In this document: in pieces, positions 1 to 11,382 of the stretch | Layout: every line of letters begins with the position of its first letter | How positions within the stretch are numbered: position 1 is the first letter of the stretch | NCBI GenBank assembly: GCA_000827265.1 | Contig: KN834814.1 | Span: forward strand, 211,273 to 275,272 | Direction of reading: 5' to 3' | Source: Collybiopsis luxurians FD-317 M1 | Lineage: Eukaryota; Basidiomycota; Agaricomycetes; Agaricales; Omphalotaceae | Length of the DNA: 64,000 nucleotides | Notes under the pieces: model-generated | Told to the model about the DNA's origin: nothing | Seen by the model: the letters and a program-made list of their open reading frames with translations, nothing else | The model's database searches: none | Program-made: the position numbers and the translations under genes

Positions 1-94
1 AAATGTTGACAATAAAATGCGCGCATGCCGCCAAACCGGTGCTGATAGTAAAGATTAAAAATTCATATCCATTGGGTGGAGGAGCGACACTCAC

Positions 95-2020
95 ACTTTG
101 TTTCGCAGGAAGACTGGCAGGATTTCGACTCCATACAACCACGTCGTGCTGTTGATACCTAGGTCTGGGTCAGAGTATATGTCAGTAGGCTTATCGTCTC
201 CAAAAAAGGTGAGCTTACAATATATTGCAGTGTAAAGGTAGATACCAACAACGGTAAAGTCTTTTCCAACCGCGTTATCTGAGGTTGCAAAGATCTTTGT
301 CACTGAAGTTATAATCGAAATTTAAACAGCAGGCTGTCAGTCAGGTGTCCACATACTTATCGCGTTGTAGATGAGAATAGCCGATAAAGCTAGTGAGGCA
401 AAACCAAGGGGCTTAACCCGTCCGACTGTATCAAGGAGGCGGAGCTAATCGGCAATAGTAGCTGTTTACCATACTGCCACTTTATAATGCTAGCGGAGCA
501 CACTTACAGACAGAACATTGACCGTAATACCAATGGTTCCATAGATAGCAGCGAGAAGAAGAACTTTTTGACCTGTGAAACCTAGTTGCTTGTACAATGT
601 GGACTGGTAGTATTCTTCACGAAGGTCACATCAAGACCCATGCATACAATAACCTGGTCATTAGGCGCTTACGAATTACGTTGATTCCAGAAAGAGCAGT
701 GATGATCTGGGCGGTGATGGCGATGAGAATACGCTTCCTGTATCTTTGCCATGCCTCTGCGAATGTTGTAACTTGAGTGGACTAGCGTGCATGATTAACG
801 GTGGGAAGTATGCACTTGATCGACGTGACGCACCATTTCCAGCACAATCTGCTCTTTCATTGTCTCGAACTCAGAATTGATTTTTTCCTTAAGAAATTAT
901 ATCAAAGGGTGTTCGAATTGGTCTAAGTGTAAGAACTTACGACTGTCAGTTCGCCCCGAATCTTCGTAAATGCTGCTTTAGCCTCTTCATCTCGACCTTG
1001 ACGAAGTAACCACCGTGGCGACTCTGGAAGAAAGAATTGCACCCCGGCGAACAGAATAGGGCCTGGAGGTATCTGAAGGGCGAGGGGGAACCGCCATTGG
1101 AAGTTTCCACTAGGCGCAAATCCACAGGCATAACCAACCCAGTTAGCTGCGCGAAGAGATGTGATAAGGTTGTAAGAGGAAGGAATAAGCCTCAAACTGA
1201 CCTAAGCACGTGCCAGCTCCGATCATGTAGCCAGCAAGTCCACCAATAACGCCCCGATGCTCTGGTGGTCTGATACACAATCAGAACAATTCAAAAGAAA
1301 ACTGAACTTATGCATACGCGATCTCCGAATTATAAACTGGGACTGTACCATTAAGTCCTCCGCTTTAGGAATGGCCGCTCAGCGATCGACAACCAAAAGG
1401 CCGGACGAGACTCACAGGGCGACCCCAGTCAGGATACGACCTGCATTGACAAAATCAGGTATAATGATTCCCAGCGAGAAATGAATGCCTCTAACCCACT
1501 AGAAACATCGCGTAATTAACAGCAGCGGTCTGGACGACCGTCCCAATAGTTACCTACCAAGCAATGCTTCGTCAAATTCATGACCAGAAACTAAGGCTTG
1601 GAGCTTACGATGATACACAAGACCTGCATAAAGCGTCTCCGGCCGAGTCTATCACCAATTGCCATTTGTAGTACGGCGCCGATGATTTCACCGGCGATGA
1701 AAGTTGCGACGATTGCCCCCGTCATCGCAGGGTTAGGATTGTGCATATCTGACCGTGAACATGAATGATCCACAGACACGATTGAAGATGGCGAGAGGAT
1801 CAAATACAGTTTATGAAGCTCTCATGGGCAATACTTGTCGTGATGATACCGGTGTCATAACTATAAAAACCTCAATACTGTTTACAAGATGACAGTCAAG
1901 AAACGCGAACCCAAACAGAAGAGTACCTGAGAAACGAAATGGTAGAGACAGCTTTGCATGAATACGGAGATACTCACCAAACCCTGCGAACAGACCGAGG
2001 ACAACAGTGTAAGTCCGCAT
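95..2020 (-). CDS. MFS sugar transporter, 3' end beyond the left edge
   Basis: Plasma-membrane sugar (hexose or lactose permease type) importer of the major facilitator superfamily. The ATG at 2020 opens a 15-residue exon, followed by very short exons reading TLLFG then YDTGI (TM1), and an exon ending IGDRLGRRRFMQ, the loop 2-3 G-R-R motif of sugar porters. The exon near 950-1190 carries PESPRWLLRQGR, the family signature after TM6, and a later exon carries RYRKRILIAITAQ followed by QLGFTGQKVLLL. The last visible exon (about 95-303) ends WLYGVEILPVFLRNK, matching the E-x-x-P-x-x-x-R loop after TM10. A donor at about 94 leads off the window, so the last two helices are missing here. Frames stay open across at least seven short introns, so it looks intact. 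Sugar specificity cannot be read. Def1 lies upstream on the same strand. Confidence 0.85.
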
Positions 2021-3027
2021 CTCACAAGATACAAGTACAACATCTAAATGGGAGGCTTCGAAGCTTTTATAAACGTTTGAAAATGCAGGCAGGAACCTAG
2101 CAATTCAATTCACGATGAGATCCGAGCTTCCAGATTTAATCTTTCCAAGTATGTGGACCGAGTCGAGAGAGCACTACTTGACTATGTGGCTACTCGTCCC
2201 GCTATCAGTTTCTGATACTCTCCTTGACATACTGTACTCCGCCGAATGACAGGCTTTGCTGAAACAAGTCTTCGTAGAGTACCTCGATTTCTTCGAGTTC
2301 AAGCTGAGCGTACATTGATCTGGATGTGTTAATCCGTGTTCATCCGTACATCCAGGTTTTCAGCTCCCCATAGGTTGGTCGAACGACTGGTAGATATAAA
2401 AGACTGGGAATGACGAAATGCTGGCGCCTTAGAATGAATATACAGGCTGAACGTGTGACAGAAGGTAGAACTTAGAAGAGAGTGAAAGGCTTTGAAAGGA
2501 AGTCGTGCGGGAGAAGCAGAGTGAAGATGCTCCCACTGCTTACCAAATCTTGAAGTGTTCTTTCTGTAACAAATCTCTTCCTCGTTGCACCTCTGCGTCA
2601 GATCTAAACTGCAGATGCTTGCCGAGATAAAAATGGCAGGTGGGATACATTCTTTCCCCACAACTAACCAACTAAGTTACCTTTCGGCAGCAAGTTTTTA
2701 CCATCGAGTCAAACGGGTTAAGTGGTTCATGTCATGAGGCAGGTTTTTGGGTGAAAGACCAGAACTAGCGGTCTGAGTTATCTTTGGATAACGCAAAATT
2801 GTTCTTGATGGGAGGTGCTACTCGTACAGACTTGAACGAAGCCAATAAGATGAAATGGTAAGAAACTATGTATGGTACGATAGACAGAGACAATTGCGGA
2901 GAATCAATGAGCAAGGAGATATTGGACAGAGAAATACGAAGGGTAAAAAAAGAAAAAGAAAACATTTCATTACAGAAGGAGCAAGAGGAAACAAACGAGA
3001 AAAGAAAAAAGCTAAATGCAGGCAGTT
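2021..3027. other. Intergenic, sugar transporter promoter and Def1 3' flank
   Basis: No supported gene. A 110-codon minus-strand frame at 2329-2661 opens only with GTG and resembles nothing known. Both neighbours are on the minus strand, so this holds the 3' UTR of the Def1-like gene and the promoter of the transporter. Confidence 0.5.
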
Positions 3028-6000
3028 CTACTGCCAGTACTGCTGCTGCTGCCTTTGCTGGTAATAATACCCGGCATCGTTTTGACCCTGAGGATATAGC
3101 GGTGCGCTCTGTTGAGGACCCCCAACTCCACCAACACTTCCTGCACCGCCGAATCGGTTTCCAGCATAGAAGCCTTGTCCTTGAGGACCTCCACCTTGTC
3201 CACCTTGACCTTGACCCTGCCCCTGCGACTGGCCCTGGCCCTGGCCTTGTCCCTGCTGGACGTTGCCTCGGCCTACACCAACATCCTTCGGAGCGTACGG
3301 TTTGTACGCTGTCTCGGGAGATGCTCCGCCTCGAGGTCCTGCACCCGTTCCTGCCGATCCAGCCCCGCCAGCACCGCTCATGTACCCTTGTAAACCACCT
3401 TGACCGCCATACAACTGCTTGGAGTAATCCTGGCCTAATCCAAGACCGTGCGAACTATGATGCTGATGACCTTGCTGTTGGTGGTGTGGCTGCTGAGAGT
3501 GATGTGAATAGTCGTCGTATCCTTGTTGTTGGCCATAAAGGCCTCCACCATAACTTTGAGGCTGAACGCCAAGGCCACCATGGCTGATAACACTTCCGTG
3601 TCCATGTCCTACGACACCCATTCCGGGAGACGGCTTGCCAGCGGGACTCGGGGCACTTCCAGGCGGGCCAGGATACATTGTAGGATACTTACCGACATTC
3701 ATGCCGGGATAAGGTTGAGGTACTCCAACGCCCATGCCACCGACGCCGTATCCGTAGTTAGATGGAGCGCCCATGGTAGCAGCACCATAGTAAGAGTTTT
3801 GGTGAGGAAAAGGTTGGTAGTAATAAGTCGGGACAGGGGCAGCAGGGTGGTAGCCAGGTGCAGGGCCTTGACCAGGCTGAGGTTGACCTTGAGCAGAAGA
3901 AGAAACGGAAGTTGCAGGAGATTGCTGCGATTGTGGAACAGATGATTGCGATGATGAGGAGGGCGTGAGACTGTTTGTGGAGGTACCAGTAGATGTGGTC
4001 GAAGCAGCTTGCTGTGCTTGCTGGGAAGGAATACCAGCCTTAAGATCATCGTGCCCGAGGACACCACGTCCACCAAAGGCGTTAGGCTGATAAGAGTCAT
4101 AGAAACTCTGCAATAATGTGTCAACATATGGCAAAAGGACGAAAAGAGACCACTCACCCTTTGTCCTCCTTCATAACCGTAGCTATCGAACGCACTTAAG
4201 CTCTGCTGCTGCTGATGACCCAAGCCTTGACCCAGACCGCCTATCCCTCCAAGGCCGGCCATACCAGCGAGCGCACCCTGTCCCATACCACCCAAGCCCT
4301 GGGCGGTGATACCCAAACCTTGGGCACCGAGACTTTGACTGCCTAACGTGCTTCCAAAAGCACCATACCCATTATCCTGAGAAGGGGGAGTAGGAGTGTG
4401 ATGGAAGCCGCTGCTGACGTTACCAGTAACGCCGCCTCCATACGGAGATTGATCATTTTGTCGGAGGTAGCTTTGCTGTTGCGCCTGTTGCGCTTGTTGC
4501 TGCTGGGGAGGAGTCTGGGTCTGATTCTGAGCTTGTGAGGAGGGCTCGATGTGGGTTGGCAAACCGTGTTGGGAGTATTGATGATGCGAAGGCAAAGATT
4601 GCGACGATTGGGTAGTTTGTTGTTGAAGCTGTTGAGGCAACTGTGAAAGGGACTGGGGCTGGGTGGAGGTAACGGATTGCTGCTGCAACGACTGTGCAGG
4701 TGAGGCGGAAACGTTAGTTGAAGGCGTGGTTGAAGACGGCACGGCTGGTTGTGAAACGCTGGTTGGTAAAGGTTGAGTCTGCACCTGGTACAAGCCAGAG
4801 TTCAACGAGGCTGAAGCTGACGGAACAGTTTGTTCTGGAGCAGCAGTCGGAGCCTGGGTAGCGGGGGTAGTAGTCTCCGTCGATGCTGCGGGTGCAGGTG
4901 GGGATGCAGCTTCCGGCTCAGGCTCAGGCTCAGCAGTCCCACCCAAACTGAGACTTCCAAATTGCATACTAACTTTCTCCGCTCCGGACGACTTGAAGTC
5001 TCCGAAAGTGCCGAACGATGAAATACTGGATAGATTAGCACCAATGGAAGAAGGAGTGGGAGGCATCACAACTCCGCCCTGATCGCTGGCAATTTTGGCG
5101 TAGTTGGAATGACGTACGCTACTGCGTTGGGAGACAGCTGCTGGACGTGCAGCAACCTTTGATGGAGTAGAGGGAGCGGGGGTAGGGGGAGCGGGGGTAG
5201 ATGGGGCAGCAGAAGCGGGTACTTCGACAACGGCGGGTTCGGAAGGTTTTGACGGAGCGGGTTCGTGAGGGGCGGGGGCAGCTTCAGACTCTGGTTTTTG
5301 CTCAGATTTAGCTTGCTCAGAGCTAGCCACAGGTGCTGAGGGTTCCTCATCGAACGAAGGAGTCTGAACAGTAGTAGGATCCTCCCAACCAGTATTTGTC
5401 AAAGGTTCCGGTTCGGGCGGAACATGTACAGGGGTAGTTGTAGAAGGAGCATTAGCGGTCACAGTAGGTTCAGAAGGAGCAGGGGGTGGGGGTGGTGGGG
5501 GTTGCTGTTGCACGATTGGAGCAGAAGGGGGAGGAACAGGCTTTTCCTGTGGACGGGCAATTTGGGCCCAAGAAAGTTTCGACGTGGCAGGACTTTTGGA
5601 AATTGGTTTCGCGGAAACTGAGGTGGGAGCAGAAGCATTGGGGGAAGTAGCAGAAGTGGATCCGTTCACAGTCGTATTAGCATGAACACTAGTGGCGTCT
5701 GATGCCGTATCTTGGGTGCCCCATGCGTTAGTGATGGTTGGCGCACCCCAAGCCGAAGTCGTACTACCAGAGGGAGCCAATCCAGAAGTGGAAGGGATAT
5801 CTTCTGCTTTGGAAACTTCGTTCCAAGTTGACGGAGTCGAATCGTTGACAATGTTTTCAACGACAGGCTTGGACGCGTCAGTGGCCTTATTATCGATACT
5901 TTGGCCAACTGCAGGAGATGAAGTACGAGAGTGACCGTTCGAGTGCCCTCCTCGTCCACCACGGAAGTCACCTCTAGCACCGCGTACCGCACCTCCCCCT

Positions 6001-6445
6001 CGTGCAGGACCACCCCGACCGCCTCTGGCACCGCCCCGGCCTCCTCTAAAGTCACCTCTGGTAGGAGGAGCCGAAGAAAAAGAGTCTTTGGAAGCATGCA
6101 CTGGTTTCTTGTCTTTCTTGCGCGAAACAGAACCCCATTGTTCGGCTTGGCCTGAAAAAAAGTATGAGGCGATGGAGCTTTTTTAAGAAACAGTGAAAAA
6201 CGCATACCATCACTAATCCGTGTAGCAGCTATCTCGACGTCTCCGTTTACTTCAACTAATAGAGATTGCAAGTCTGTATATTCACCGTCAGAAACGACTC
6301 AAAAAAATTTAGAAAAAAAAAAAGAAAGACCATCGTGTGACCAAGCAGGGAAGAATTCCTGGAGCTGACGAGCCTTGTCTTTGAATTTTGACTCTGACTG
6401 GTCGTTTGCTGGAGCTGTACGGATGGCAGACTTGTAAGAGGCCAT
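3028..6445 (-). CDS. DEF1: Def1-like RNA polymerase II degradation factor (CUE domain, Gln/Pro-rich)
   Basis: Family role (known from yeast Def1): promotes ubiquitylation and removal of stalled RNA polymerase II; its CUE domain binds ubiquitin-like surfaces and its Gln-rich part controls processing and location. The ATG at 6445 gives MASYKSAIRTAP. Two small introns then join a CUE-type helical motif, with LQEFFPAW before the first intron and LLVEVNGDVEIAATRISDG after it. Next come AEQWGSVSRKKDKK, an RGG-rich stretch (FRGGRGGARGGRGG), about 600 residues rich in Pro, Ala, Ser and Thr, then Gln, Gly and Tyr repeats. An intron near 4110-4170 splits the Gln-rich part; the last exon ends QQRQQQQYWQ before the stop at 3028. 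About 1,050 residues in total. The order CUE, RKKDKK, low complexity matches fungal Def1; the low-complexity part alone would not identify it. The RGG block suggests RNA binding (inference). Confidence 0.8.
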
Positions 6446-7135
6446 GGGTGAAGAAGGTAACGTTATGCAGATGAGTTTGCACAGCGCCTTGAATGAAGGC
6501 ACAGCCGCGCTTCCCTGGGAATTATTTGCCTTTTTCGCGTGACTGGCAAAGACGCGACCCTACTTCGATTTCTCATGGAAGCGCGACGCGACCAATTCAC
6601 ACTTGGTTCCAACAAAATCTAACTCTTGAACTGCAGCATCTATGCTTTGAAATTTCCCCATTGCGACGCGTCAACCTCACCTAGCAAGCAGTTGCATTTT
6701 CGCAAAATGTTGGGCAGTTTTCTCCGTCGGAAGATTCAGAATTTTTACTGAAACAGACTCGGAGTCAATAACCAGTCTATGAATCCAGCATCCTGTTCTT
6801 TATTCTAGTTATTCTCGAGCTTTTTGATCCAATTCCCATTGGATTTTCCAATCATTTCGATCTTCTTCGAAATTTAAACAGTAATAACATCTTCACATCT
6901 TTTGAATCACGAAGTTCTCAGCCTTCTCTCACATCTCAATGTGCTGCGTCTATGTTCCGAAAATATCCTCGTATTCTGTTCACCTGCAATCTTCTTCTAT
7001 ATTATTACCCAGAGGCAGCCCCGCCGCTAGAAAGTAGTACAGCACTACGTACTTCTATACTGAGTAGTGCGAGTATCAATACCTCACTATGACATTCCTA
7101 ATATACTTCATACTTTGCGTGACATATTTGCATAC
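6446..7135. promoter_or_regulatory. Def1-like gene upstream region with GACGCG motifs
   Basis: About 690 bp without a supported gene. It contains the Def1 promoter and the 3' flank of the secreted repeat protein. GACGCG occurs three times between about 6550 and 6672, once as a full ACGCGT (6666-6671), the core bound by MBF-type cell-cycle factors in yeasts. A role here is inference. Confidence 0.3.
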
Positions 7136-8705
7136 CTAAGCCCAAAACATAGCTCCCAAACCACGGCGACGCTTACCAGGAGCGACACCTCCTGCAGTCG
7201 GGGTACAGTCAATTCCAAGACTCTCACCGGAAAAGAGGACGCCGATCATATTCGACTGGGCAGCAGAGAGAGCAGCATTGACGGAGGAGTCCGTTCTAGA
7301 GTACACGAGGAATATCATTGATTAACATTGAACAGAATAGTATGATGTAGAGATCTTCACTTACGAGTTGATAGAGTTAAGAGAATCCTGTGCAGTCTGG
7401 AGCGATTGACCAATGGTGTTGGCTGCAGACGAGGCACCGTTACTGGACTGCAGTTGGGGAACAGCTTTGCTAGCAGCGGAGAGAGCAGTTTGTGCGTTCT
7501 GAGCCGCAGTGCTGGTGGAGTTGTCCCTATAAATTACCCATCGTTCATTAAATTATCTTAGGGACTCCTGCAATGCTGCTTACTTTCCAGCCGCTTTCGC
7601 GAGGGTCTGTAGACTTTTCACAGTCTGATCCAGGGCAGAGAGAGCTGACGAACTCGTGGAGCTGCACGAGGAAGCCGCCTTCGCCGCTCGTCGTCCAAAC
7701 CCATTAATGACAATACGTCCATCGGCTAGCGTCTGGATACTAAAGAATGACATTCAGAAATGCTCAACGTGAAATTAAGGCATGTATAATTACCTAGCAG
7801 CCCCGTTAGCGGCTTTTGTAGCAGCCTGAGTCACAACGACAGTTTGTGTCACTGTCTGTCATTCGATAAGCGACGATTCCGGACCGACGACCAGAGAAGC
7901 TTACCACTGTACTCTGGTCCTGGTTAGAGTTCGAGTCCAAGTTAGATGAATCGCTGGAGGTTGAGTTGGAGACGGAGGTATCATCAGAGCTCGTCGAGTT
8001 TGAGCTGGATGATGTAGAGTTGGACGATGTGGAGTTGGAGCTCAGCTTGGCACACTCAGCGATAGCGGTATTACCGTTGACTTCAGTGCTGTTGAGACTG
8101 GTCATGATGGTTGCAAGATTTGACTGGACATTAGTGTCGTTACTGTGAGTATATAGTGAGATCAGGATGGACCAGAAGAATATGAGTCAATACTAACGAA
8201 TTAATCTGGCCCAAAGCCGATGCTGCAGCCGCAACCCCGTTGGAGACCGCCGGCACCCCGCTTGCATCTGGGGTTACACCACCCAAAACACCTTTGACGA
8301 TGGTAGAGACACCCCCTTGGGCGACTCGCAATCCGGCGATCGCCTGGTTAGCAGCGGAAGTAGTCGCAGGGTCGTTGCTAGTAGGAATAGTTAGTTATTA
8401 CACAGCGTGGTAAATACATTCGCAAGAGAATTCTGAAACTATAAGTAGAATACTTACTTTCCAACGGTTTGCAAGAGTGCTTGGATTCCATTCGTGGTCG
8501 AATTGAGACCAGAAATGACGCCCAGACGAGCGTTGTTACACGTCGAGAGAATGCTCTCGGCCCGACTCTCAACAGGAGCTGGATAAACGAGTTGGCATTC
8601 TAATGAATAGTCAAAAAGAACGGTAATATACTCACCGGCACCAGCATTGAGGGCATTCAAAGCGCCGAGCGCAATGGCAACAGCGGAGGCGGTCAAATGA
8701 ACCAT
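7136..8705 (-). CDS. Secreted modular protein, two repeats with a Ser/Asn-rich linker
   Basis: Function unknown. The ATG at 8705 starts MVHLTASAVAIALGALNALNA, a clear signal peptide; a second ATG four codons upstream (8717) would also work. The mature part has two modules of about 100-150 residues. Each starts with a Cys-containing helix (ILSTCNNARLGVISGL; ASSCSSTSSSALSALDQTV), then an Ala/Gln/Ser helix after an intron, then, after another intron, a segment ending in Cys (NTAIAEC; GIDC). The linker is almost pure Ser/Asn/Asp (NSTSSNSTSSSSNSTSSDD), a likely O-glycosylation zone, followed by TVTQTVVVTQAA. It ends with a basic tail, PGKRRRGLGAMFWA. Paralogue of the gene at 9532-11213 with the same intron plan. 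The fold may be helical like HsbA/cell-wall galactomannoproteins, but I cannot confirm membership. Confidence 0.75.
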
Positions 8706-8763
8706 GATAACAGTCACAAAAAATAAAGAAAAGTCAAGTAGAAGTCAAAAGGAAATGCCAAAA

Positions 8764-8777
8764 GACACCAGGTCAAA
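8764..8777 (-). promoter_or_regulatory. 14-nt element shared by the two secreted-repeat genes (copy 1)
   Basis: GACACCAGGTCAAA on the plus strand, 59 bp upstream of the ATG at 8705. The identical 14-mer sits 79 bp upstream of the paralogue's ATG. It may be conserved leader sequence left from duplication or a shared control site. Confidence 0.35.
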
Positions 8778-8881
8778 ACACCAGGTTTAGTGGAATAAAA
8801 GGAGGAAGTGCTGAAGGTGAACGAAGAAGAGAAAGTTGAAAAAAGAAAGAAGAATGCTTTCCCAACATCGAAAGCGTTAGA

Positions 8882-8888
8882 TTTTATA
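8882..8888 (-). promoter_or_regulatory. TATA box of the two-module secreted protein gene
   Basis: TATAAAA on the minus strand about 180 bp upstream of the ATG at 8705. The paralogue has the same heptamer at nearly the same distance. Confidence 0.45.
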
Positions 8889-9531
8889 GTCGTTCTGTTG
8901 AGGCAGTCCAGTAACAACAAGATCTTCACTGGTTGCATGCAGCTCCGCTCTTTAGACATCGTATGAACAATACGCACATGAACGGGAACTACGGAGAACC
9001 GCCCCAATCCTTCAGGTGCTTCTGTTGAATAAGTGATATTCAATCCTGGATGATTTGAATCATGATTCCCGTCGACACCCTGTCATTGGAGGACAGTAAA
9101 TGCAACTCGTAAGTATATTGTCCTATTTAATCGAATGTCATGTTATTGGCGACTATGTGGACCGGGAGATTGGAAACCAGAAACCAGATACATAGTAACA
9201 CTAACAGGACAACCCGCAACCTTTGATGGGCGAATCCTGTCTCGAAGAAGGGTGCCAGTAGAATGGGATGAAATTTGACTCGCACTTCTTGATCTTGAAC
9301 GCCCGAATAGACCCAGGAGGAAGGAAGCAAGGAACACGATCTGAACGCCTGTAGGAAAGAAGAATCGGGCCCAAACGCCCGCACACTCCGATGAAAGAAG
9401 CTTCAACCCATTGCAAGGCTGATGATGTCCAAAAGAGCTCGAATTACCATCTAAAATAACTATGTACATGTCCATCATAGTCCGTCCAATCAGGTTACTA
9501 TCTCCGAGAGACTTTGAACCAAAGTACATAT
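8889..9531. other. Intergenic between the secreted paralogues
   Basis: About 640 bp with no supported gene. It holds distal promoter sequence of the downstream paralogue and the 3' flank of the upstream one. A 130-codon minus-strand frame at 9143-9535 overlaps the upstream gene's stop and has no recognisable content. Confidence 0.45.
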
Positions 9532-11213
9532 TCAACAGTCGCTCGCAACCTGAGCGCTGGCGTTAAGTGTATCGGTCAAGCTGGACTGAGCAGTAGACAC
9601 AGCTGAAGTGACAGCGGGATCGGTTCTATATATTTGATTACAAACATGGTTATCCAGTAGAAATCTACATGGCAGAGGACTTACGAAGTAATAGCTTCCA
9701 ACGCGGATTGTGCAGAGCTCACACCTTGATTGACTTGATCGCGACCCGAGGCTGGCGCGAGTTGGCCTTGAGCAAGTGCTTGCGCGATTTGGCTAATTCC
9801 GGCTTGAGCACTCGCAATACCAGCCTGGGCATTCTGGACGGCGGCTGCAGTGGTGGCATCGCTAAGTGTGGAAGTGTCAGTAAATGCGCATAACCTCCAG
9901 CTTGAAATATACTTTGGAGCAGCATTCCCGATAGCCTGTACATTCTTCTGACTAGCATTCAAAGATGAAACAGCCTTGAGACGGGCGAGATTGCATTGAA
10001 GATCTCCAACTTGTCGTTTGGCTGCAGCGGCAGATGCTCCAGTGGGTGTACAATCGGCGGTGACTTGCTGTCCCGCGGTAATGGTGTTGCTTAAGTCGGT
10101 CTGTGCTTGGGAGAGCGCCGATGTAACCGTTGGATCAGTACTGGGGATTCAAATTCGGTTAGAGCAGAAAGGTTTTGAGTAGTGTACTCACGAAGTTATA
10201 CTGTTCAAGGCATTCTGCGCCGCAGTTAAACCCTGGCCCACTTGGTCGCGTCCCGAAGCTGGAGCGTTTTGTCCAGCTATCAATGCTTGGGCGATCTGAG
10301 AGATTCCGCCTTGTGCAGTAGATAAACCGGAGGCAGCAGCTTGAGCAGCTGAACTGGTCGCAGCATCACTAGCAACCCAAAATTAATTAACATGGATCTT
10401 CAAGAGGTACAGACAGATTCTTACTTTCCCGCAGCACTTGCGATCTCTTGAACACTCTTTGTAGTCGCAGCCAAGGAAGAGACCGTCTTCAGACGCGCAA
10501 TGTTACATTGAAGGTCTCCTACTTGTCGTTTGGCGTTCGGTGCGGTCGCGACAGAAGGAGTAGCCCCCGTCGATGGAGTGCCTGTAGAAGTGGAGGAGCC
10601 ACCACCGCAATCAGAGACAACCTGTTCTCCGGCAGCGATAGTATCACTAAGTGAAGACTGAGCTGCCTGAAGGTTTGGATCGCTCCTGGCATGGAAACTT
10701 GTGAATATAGTTGATTCCACGCTATATTAAAAAATACATACGAATTACCGATGGAGTTCAAGGCGCTCTGCGCTGTAGCCAAGCCTGAGCCGACCTGATT
10801 ACGGGCATCCGCAGGTGCATCTTGCCCTGTCAGAATGGCTTTGGCTATGGTCGAGATCCCGCTTTGAGCTGACTGGATGCCACTCTGTGCTTGGGTGACA
10901 GCAGAGGCAACAGTTGGGTCGCTGCAGACAAATGCTAAATTGAACAAATTGCGTGTTGGGATCGAAGATTTACCTTCCCGAAGAAGACGACAATGCATTT
11001 ATGGCTTTATTGGTAGCCGCAAGACCTGAGACAGTCTTTAAACGCGCAATATTACATTGTAAGTCGCCAATTTGGCGACTCCCCAAAGGCGCTGAGGGCA
11101 CAAACTGACCTTAGTATTCGGCAGTGAAAATGGATATAAAATCACATACCAGCCTCTACGTAGAAGCTTAATGCGAGAACCAATGCAATCAAGGAAGAGC
11201 TGAACTGCATCAT
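9532..11213 (-). CDS. Secreted modular protein, three tandem two-cysteine repeats
   Basis: Function unknown. The ATG at 11213 (a second follows directly) starts MMQFSSSLIALVLALSFYVEA, a signal peptide. Three modules follow. Each has (i) QVGDLQCNIARLKTVSSL or a close variant, with one Cys; (ii) in the next exon, a helix of type AQSGIQSAQSGISTIAKAIL, a G-Q-x-A-P-A-x-x-R-(D/N)-Q-V hinge, then a T/S-A-Q-S-A-L helix; (iii) in a third exon, D-P-x-V-(T/A)-S-A helices ending V-x-(S/A)-D-C. The last module ends at the second Cys (ASAQVASDC) followed by the stop at 9532-9534. Module borders coincide with introns, so the protein grew by exon duplication. AKRQVGD before modules 2 and 3 has dibasic KR, possibly a Kex2-type processing site. 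Estimated length 430-450 residues. Abundant cell-wall or secreted surface protein is the likely class. Confidence 0.75.
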
Positions 11214-11291
11214 GTTGTCGGGGATACTAGAATGGAACGAGGAGAATCAAGCTCAAATGAAAAAAGATTGGCCCAATAGAAACGAAACAGA

Positions 11292-11305
11292 GACACCAGG
11301 TCAAA
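11292..11305 (-). promoter_or_regulatory. 14-nt element shared by the two secreted-repeat genes (copy 2)
   Basis: GACACCAGGTCAAA on the plus strand, 79 bp upstream of the ATG at 11213; identical to the copy at 8764-8777. Confidence 0.35.
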
Positions 11306-11375
11306 GCGGAAGTTGAAAGAAGAAGAAAATGGTCCTGACTAGCTGGAATGGGGAGACCAGCCTGGAGAAACCAGC

Positions 11376-11382
11376 TTTTATA
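11376..11382 (-). promoter_or_regulatory. TATA box of the three-module secreted protein gene
   Basis: TATAAAA on the minus strand about 165 bp upstream of the ATG at 11213, matching the placement in the paralogue. A strong TATA suggests high or inducible expression (inference). Confidence 0.45.

Noticed and set aside
2329..2661. 110-codon minus-strand frame
   Set aside because: It starts with GTG, has no family content and no exon continuation.
3523..3945. Arg/Ser-rich plus frames inside the Def1-like gene
   Set aside because: Antisense shadows of low-complexity coding sequence.
9143..9535. 130-codon minus frame after the three-module gene
   Set aside because: It overlaps the stop region of a better supported gene and shows no domain or signal peptide.
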